From NCBI GenBank assembly GCA_017654935.2, contig CM065682.1, positions 39,221,548 through 39,285,547 of the forward strand: DNA of 64,000 bases, written 5' to 3'. Shown piece by piece: positions 51,988-57,760 of the stretch. The notes beneath the pieces are model-generated. The model searched no databases. It was not told the DNA's origin and worked only from the letters and a program-made list of their open reading frames with translations. This DNA comes from Phymorhynchus buccinoides (lineage: Eukaryota > Mollusca > Gastropoda > Neogastropoda > Raphitomidae). Position numbers and translations under genes: made by a program. The first letter of the stretch is position 1; each line of letters begins with the position of its first letter.

Positions 51988-54900
51988 TGCATGCGTGCGC
52001 GCGTGTGCGTGCATGTGTGTGTGAGGAAAAAAGAGAATATTGCGTGCAATCATCGTGCTTATTTTAATTTCTAATTCATTATTTGTTTGCCTTTAATGTT
52101 CTTGTTATCAATGTAAAGCGCACTGAGCTCATGTGAGAAAGAGCGCTATATAAATTCCCATTATTATTATTGCTATTATTATTAAACAACGGTACCACTT
52201 ATGGAAGAGAATACACTGTAGGCAACAAGGCAACACAGACACTGACATCCTACAACCTAGACAGCAGGCCTGCCTACTTCATACACTCTACACGAGAAGT
52301 TTCAACAGCAAAATGAGCAGTTGGAGGGGGTGGGGTGTAGTTTGTGCCATTTGATCATATTCCTATACTTGCTAACACCCTGAATTGTGTATGAAAAATG
52401 GTTGTTATGGTCCTCAGAATAAAACCAACACTCATCGTGGCTTAATTACTGATTGACTTGACTGTCAATTTTGTTATGAAATTAGCTTTTCACAGTCATT
52501 TTTCAGTGTCATAAATGAGAAGTCAGCAGATTCCAAAATGCATAGTCACAATCAACAATGCGTAGTTCAGTAGTTTGGCAAAATTAATGTAGTTTTCTAT
52601 GGCCAAACCATTGCATAGGCAGGTCTGAGACAGTGACATCGTAGGGATTTTCTGCTGACCTGCAGGCCCACTTTGATGGGCTTGGTGAGGGTGCCCTCGG
52701 GCCACACAATACACTAAACTCTAGCCAACATCATGGGTGCTTCTACAAAATCCTGGAAAACCTGAAAAGCAGGGGTCCAGGGGCCGCTAAAACCTGCGAC
52801 AGGACTATAAAATTTTGTATAAATGAGGAGAGGCACTGAGCGTGCGCCACATTTAAATCACAGCTGGCGAGAGAGACCCTTCCTTGTTCCCTGTTAATCA
52901 CCTAGTTCCTGGAGGTGTACAGGGGCAGCATCCCCTCAAGCTGAGTGAAAAATGCTATTATGAATGGCTTTGACAGGCTCCTTGAAGCAGAGCACAAAAC
53001 TAAGGCATGATGACATGCGCAAAGACAAGTGGTGGAAGGGACAAAATATGGGAAGATGAGAAAGGGAGACTGCTCCTAGTTGTGTTAAAAACCTGAAATT
53101 CGGACAGACCCACTGCAAAAAAACAACACAAAAAACCCAACTGATTTCAGGCACGCAGCCTGAAGAGTAGTAACCATGTAGACAGTAACATCCTAGAGGG
53201 TTATGTAACTATATTCCCATCTTACATCTCTTTATCTCTTTGTTTATCCTAACCCTAACCCAAATGCTAACCTCAAATCAAATTAAATTCACTTTATTAT
53301 CTCCCAAGGAGAAATTTTGTTCAGGTGCTAGAATAACAAATACACACTTAAAGATACACATACTATGTGGATACATACACGTCTAAGGACAGTGATCAGG
53401 ATCTTGGCCGGTTTTTAGTCCCAGACTGATTGTTTTCTGTGGGACTGATCATTTTGCCTACTAGTCAGTCCAGGGACTTATTGATTTTCCAGGTACCAGG
53501 TCCCTTCACTGTTGTGAAAAGGACTTGTCGATTTTGTGGTCAACCAGTCCCAGGACTTATTGGTTACAAAAGCTAACCCAATCACTGTAAGGATAAGCAT
53601 GCATAGTTTCTTTTAACACGATGAACACATTTAAACCTCAAAGGATCATGAGTTTAGGAGGTGGATGGATCTGGGGATGAAGGATTTTTGTGCCCTGGAG
53701 TTGACTTTAAAAGATTTGTAGCGATGTCCAGAAGGTAGTAGTTCGTAATGTTTGTTCAAAACATGGGAGGTGTCATTTACAATCTTCCTGGCTTTATGCT
53801 TGGTTCGTCTTTCGTACATCTCATTCAAACCCCAAACGTTTTCCCTAACTCTTACCCTAATCCGAGAGGACACAAAGAGACAGGAGCACACAGAGACAGG
53901 AACACATAGAGATGGGGGCACAATGAGGCTGACACATAGAGACGGGCACACACATAGACAGGAACAGATAGAGACATGGGCACAATGAGGGTGACACATA
54001 GAGACAGGAACACATAGAGACAGGCACACACATAGACGGGGACACACAGAGATGGGGGACACAGAGACAGGAACACACAGAGACAGGAGCACAATGAGGG
54101 TGACACATAGAGACAGGCACACACAGAGACGGGGACACACAGAGATGGGGGACACAGAGACAGGAACACATAGAGACAGGAGCACGCAGAGACAGGAACA
54201 AATAGAGACGGGGGCACAATGAGGGTGACACACAGAGACGGGCACACATATAGACGTGGACACACAGACAGGAGCACACAGAGACAGGAACACATAGAGA
54301 CAGGAACACAATGAGGGTGACACATAGAGACGGGCACACATATAGACGTGGACACACAGACAGGAGCACACAGATACAGGAACACATAGAGACAGGAACA
54401 CAATGAGGGTGACACATAGAGACGGGCACACAAATAGACGGGGGGACACACATAGACGGGGGACACGTGGCACTGCTCCCTCCTAGAGCACCAACACGAA
54501 CCCCCCCATGGACGGTTCTATGGAGACTGACCTGCAGGCCCACTTTGATGGGCTTGGTTAGGGTGCCCTCAGGCAGCACGGCCTGCACCTGGGGCACCAC
54601 AGTGGAGGACAGCACGCCCCCCTCGTAGCCGATCACCGCCGTCTCCTGCTTGACACGCGTCACCAGGGCAAAGTACTGCGGGAAGTCCGTGGTCAGGATG
54701 CGCGTGATGCGGCGCTCCTGGAGGCTCTCCTCCGGTTCCAGGTCTGTGAGGGGAGGGTAAGATCAGAAGGTATTAGGTACTTTATAGTCACAGAGGCATC
54801 TCTGTGAAATTCGGGTTGCTCCCACCTGGAGAGTGCGTCGCAGCCAGAGGCATCACCCATTTATTTTTTTGCATGTGATTTATGTGTGACTGTTGAGGAA

Positions 54901-55264
54901 GGGAAGGGGGGTAAATTTTGACCAAATGACAACACGCATGCTGCAACTTCCCATCCCATCCAAACCCAATTTCGACAACTGCCGAAATTTTGCACTTCGT
55001 ACCTAGAAAAATGGCACCATGGAGAAATAAACCGGTAGTATTCATTCAAGGGACATCACTCGAAGTGATACCTTTGATAGCAGACGACACAGTAACGAGT
55101 ACGGCTCAAACACCATGCCTTCTTTTGATTTCTTCTTCTTTTTTTTTCGCACTCGTTCAGCGGAAATGCGGATTTTTTGTGTTGCTGACCGTAATAGCGT
55201 AATCGGAGTTCTCAAAACGTAATAATTACTGACAAATCTGTAGGGAAAACAGGTCTGGCACACG

Positions 55265-55295
<31 letters not shown>

Positions 55296-57725
55296 TCCAC
55301 GCTCAGACCTAGTCCTATAGTGTAAAGTAGGAAAAATCCCCTGTACCCAGGTTCGAACTCGGGTTTACTTGACACGCGATACCTCTGTGCCACTCTACAC
55401 CTAGGATTTATTGCTAATGAAAAGTTTGTAGCAAGCTGAAAAGTTGCCAAAACATATATGGGTGTTATTGTTCTTTTTCTTCTTTTTTTAAGGGGGGTCA
55501 GATTCTCTATACGGATGCAAAAACGCTCTGAAAAACGCCACAGCATGGTTTTAGAGCATCGATAAGCACAACCTGCAAACTCTATCGCTATTACATATCT
55601 TTTGTGTCATATTCTTCAAAGTATATATTAGTTCCGTAAGTCATGATTTGCAAAAATGCACTGTGGAGTTCACTAGAACGTAGTCTACTTTGTGGAATCT
55701 TGTTCGACAGAATAATAAAGCTATGACATCATCCACAGACGTCTTTGCTTGTTTCAATGCAGCATCTGTGGGTGACGTCATATCAAGAATGTGTCTCTCG
55801 AAGAAATTACATTGTAGATGAGACACAATCGCTGCTTGATTTGGCTGATTTCCCAGCTCGTTGATCTGTGATTTTTTGGAAATAAATGTTTGAGTGCTCA
55901 ATTTATTTGGAAGAATGTAACACAAAAGGTATGCAATAGCGATAGAGTTCGCAGTCTGTGCTTATCGATATTCTAAAACCACGCTGTGGCGTTTTTCAAA
56001 GCGTTTTTGCATCCGAATAGAACATATGATTATTAAGTTCCTTTAATGAATTTATCATTGTTAAATGCTGTGTCACTGCTACAGACAAGGTTCAAGGTCT
56101 GTAGAGAGAGGAAAGAAGGTGGAGTCATTCCTGTCACTCAGGGCTAGCGTCTGCCAATAGCTTTCTTCAATATCTCACTAGAGATAGCAATGTACTGAAT
56201 ATCAAATAGTGGCACGCCATTTTATATCACTACTTGTGAATACATACAGTTTAGGGTGATACAAAACAAATTAAAAAAACAAAAAATATCGCTCTTCCTA
56301 CAATTTTCTTTTGCCTGTCTGTCGTTTCCGACAATGACTGCCACATAGCAGAGGGAGCTGCTACTATTCAAGCCGGCTGGGCGAAAATTTGTTTATAGTG
56401 ATACCTTGTCCAGGGTGAATCCCCACTCTATCGGCCAAAGGGAATTGAGGACAGTTGGCGTTGGGGAAGGTCCACAAAGGCCAACAATCCCTTTGGCTGC
56501 GGCACTAGAGCCAGTGCAAATGCCTCACCCCATCTCCCCTAGTTTGATTGTCATAGTCTTCCTTGAAAGATTAAGCTGTACAGTATTATGACTTTCCCAA
56601 ACTGTTGAAAGTAATGTTTTGTACAGCTCTCATTTTACCAGACCCCAAGTGGCAGAAATAATAAGAGTTTGAAGTGTTCTTTCTACCTGACAATAAGAGA
56701 ACTTGAAAAGCATTGACGAAGTGAAGGCATGCACTCAGAAGGGAACGGAAACAGAGACAGAAGCCGATGGACCTTCACAGTGAAACAACCCACCTTCCAG
56801 GGACCCCCCCAGGGCCTGGGACACGGCTTCCTCGGTGGCCGCCAGGGGGTGCTCGTACCAGGACTCCCCATTGTCGCTGCGCATCACCACCACCTCCCGC
56901 TCCTTGCCGCGCAGCGAGGCGTAGTGAGGGATCTCCATGATGATCGGCCTGAAATGATCACACACACAGACTGAATATACAATTGCTATCATATGTAACT
57001 GCAGTGATGCGCCAAAGATAGAAAAGTGATCGGACAAACAGTTAGTCTTTAAACAAGAAAATCAATGGGACAAAATATCCTGGCTCTTGCAGAAATCTAC
57101 GGGACAAAATCTGCCAGTGTTCAGGTTTAATAGGATGTTTGTCCTGACAGGGGGGAACACAACAGGACATTTCCAGGACATGTCCTATATGACCTGGGCC
57201 TCACAGACACAGACACAGAACAACCTACACCAGAAAAAGCGTTCCGACAGGCCCTATCTCCAGGATGCAAGCATCCAGGCCCTCACCCTTGCTCATGGGC
57301 GCACACATACACAGAGAAAGAGAGAGTGAGGAAACATCACTGAACAACCTACCCCAGAAACTGAGTTCCCACAGGCCACCATCTCCAAGATGCGATCAGC
57401 CAGTCCATCCCCCTCGCTCATGAGCAAGCACACACACACACACACACAAAGAGAAAGAGAGAGAGAGGAAACATTGCTTAATGTCCTACCCCAGAAACTG
57501 AGTTCCGACAGGCCTCATCTCCCCTCGCTCATGGGCACACACACACACACACACACACATACTCACTCACTCACACACACACACACACACACACAGAAAG
57601 AGAGAGAGAGGAAACATTGCTTAATGTCCTACCCCAGAAACTGGGTTCCGACAGGCCCCATCTCCAAGATGCGAGCAGCCAGTCCACCCCCCTCGCTCAT
57701 GGGCACACACACACACACATACTCA

Positions 57726-57760
<35 letters not shown>

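Larger units (their letters stand above)
46119..54531. other. 8.4-kb intron between exons 3 and 4
   Basis: There is no coding exon here apart from a decayed 44-nt copy of the exon 3 edge at 52655-52703. Contents are a minisatellite (53870-54470), a LINE 3' end (53276-53865), CA/TG tracts (51660-52020), a retroposon tail (52020-52190), nested MITEs (50423-50775), a diverged direct duplication (49019-50222) and a SINE (48511-48860). The stretch 46380-48000 is AT-rich with nothing recognisable. Confidence 0.6.

Noticed and set aside
53646..54663. Cysteine/proline-rich minus-strand frames of 200-275 codons
   Set aside because: They read through a minisatellite in several frames at once. Only the LINE C-terminus and exon 3 within them are meaningful.
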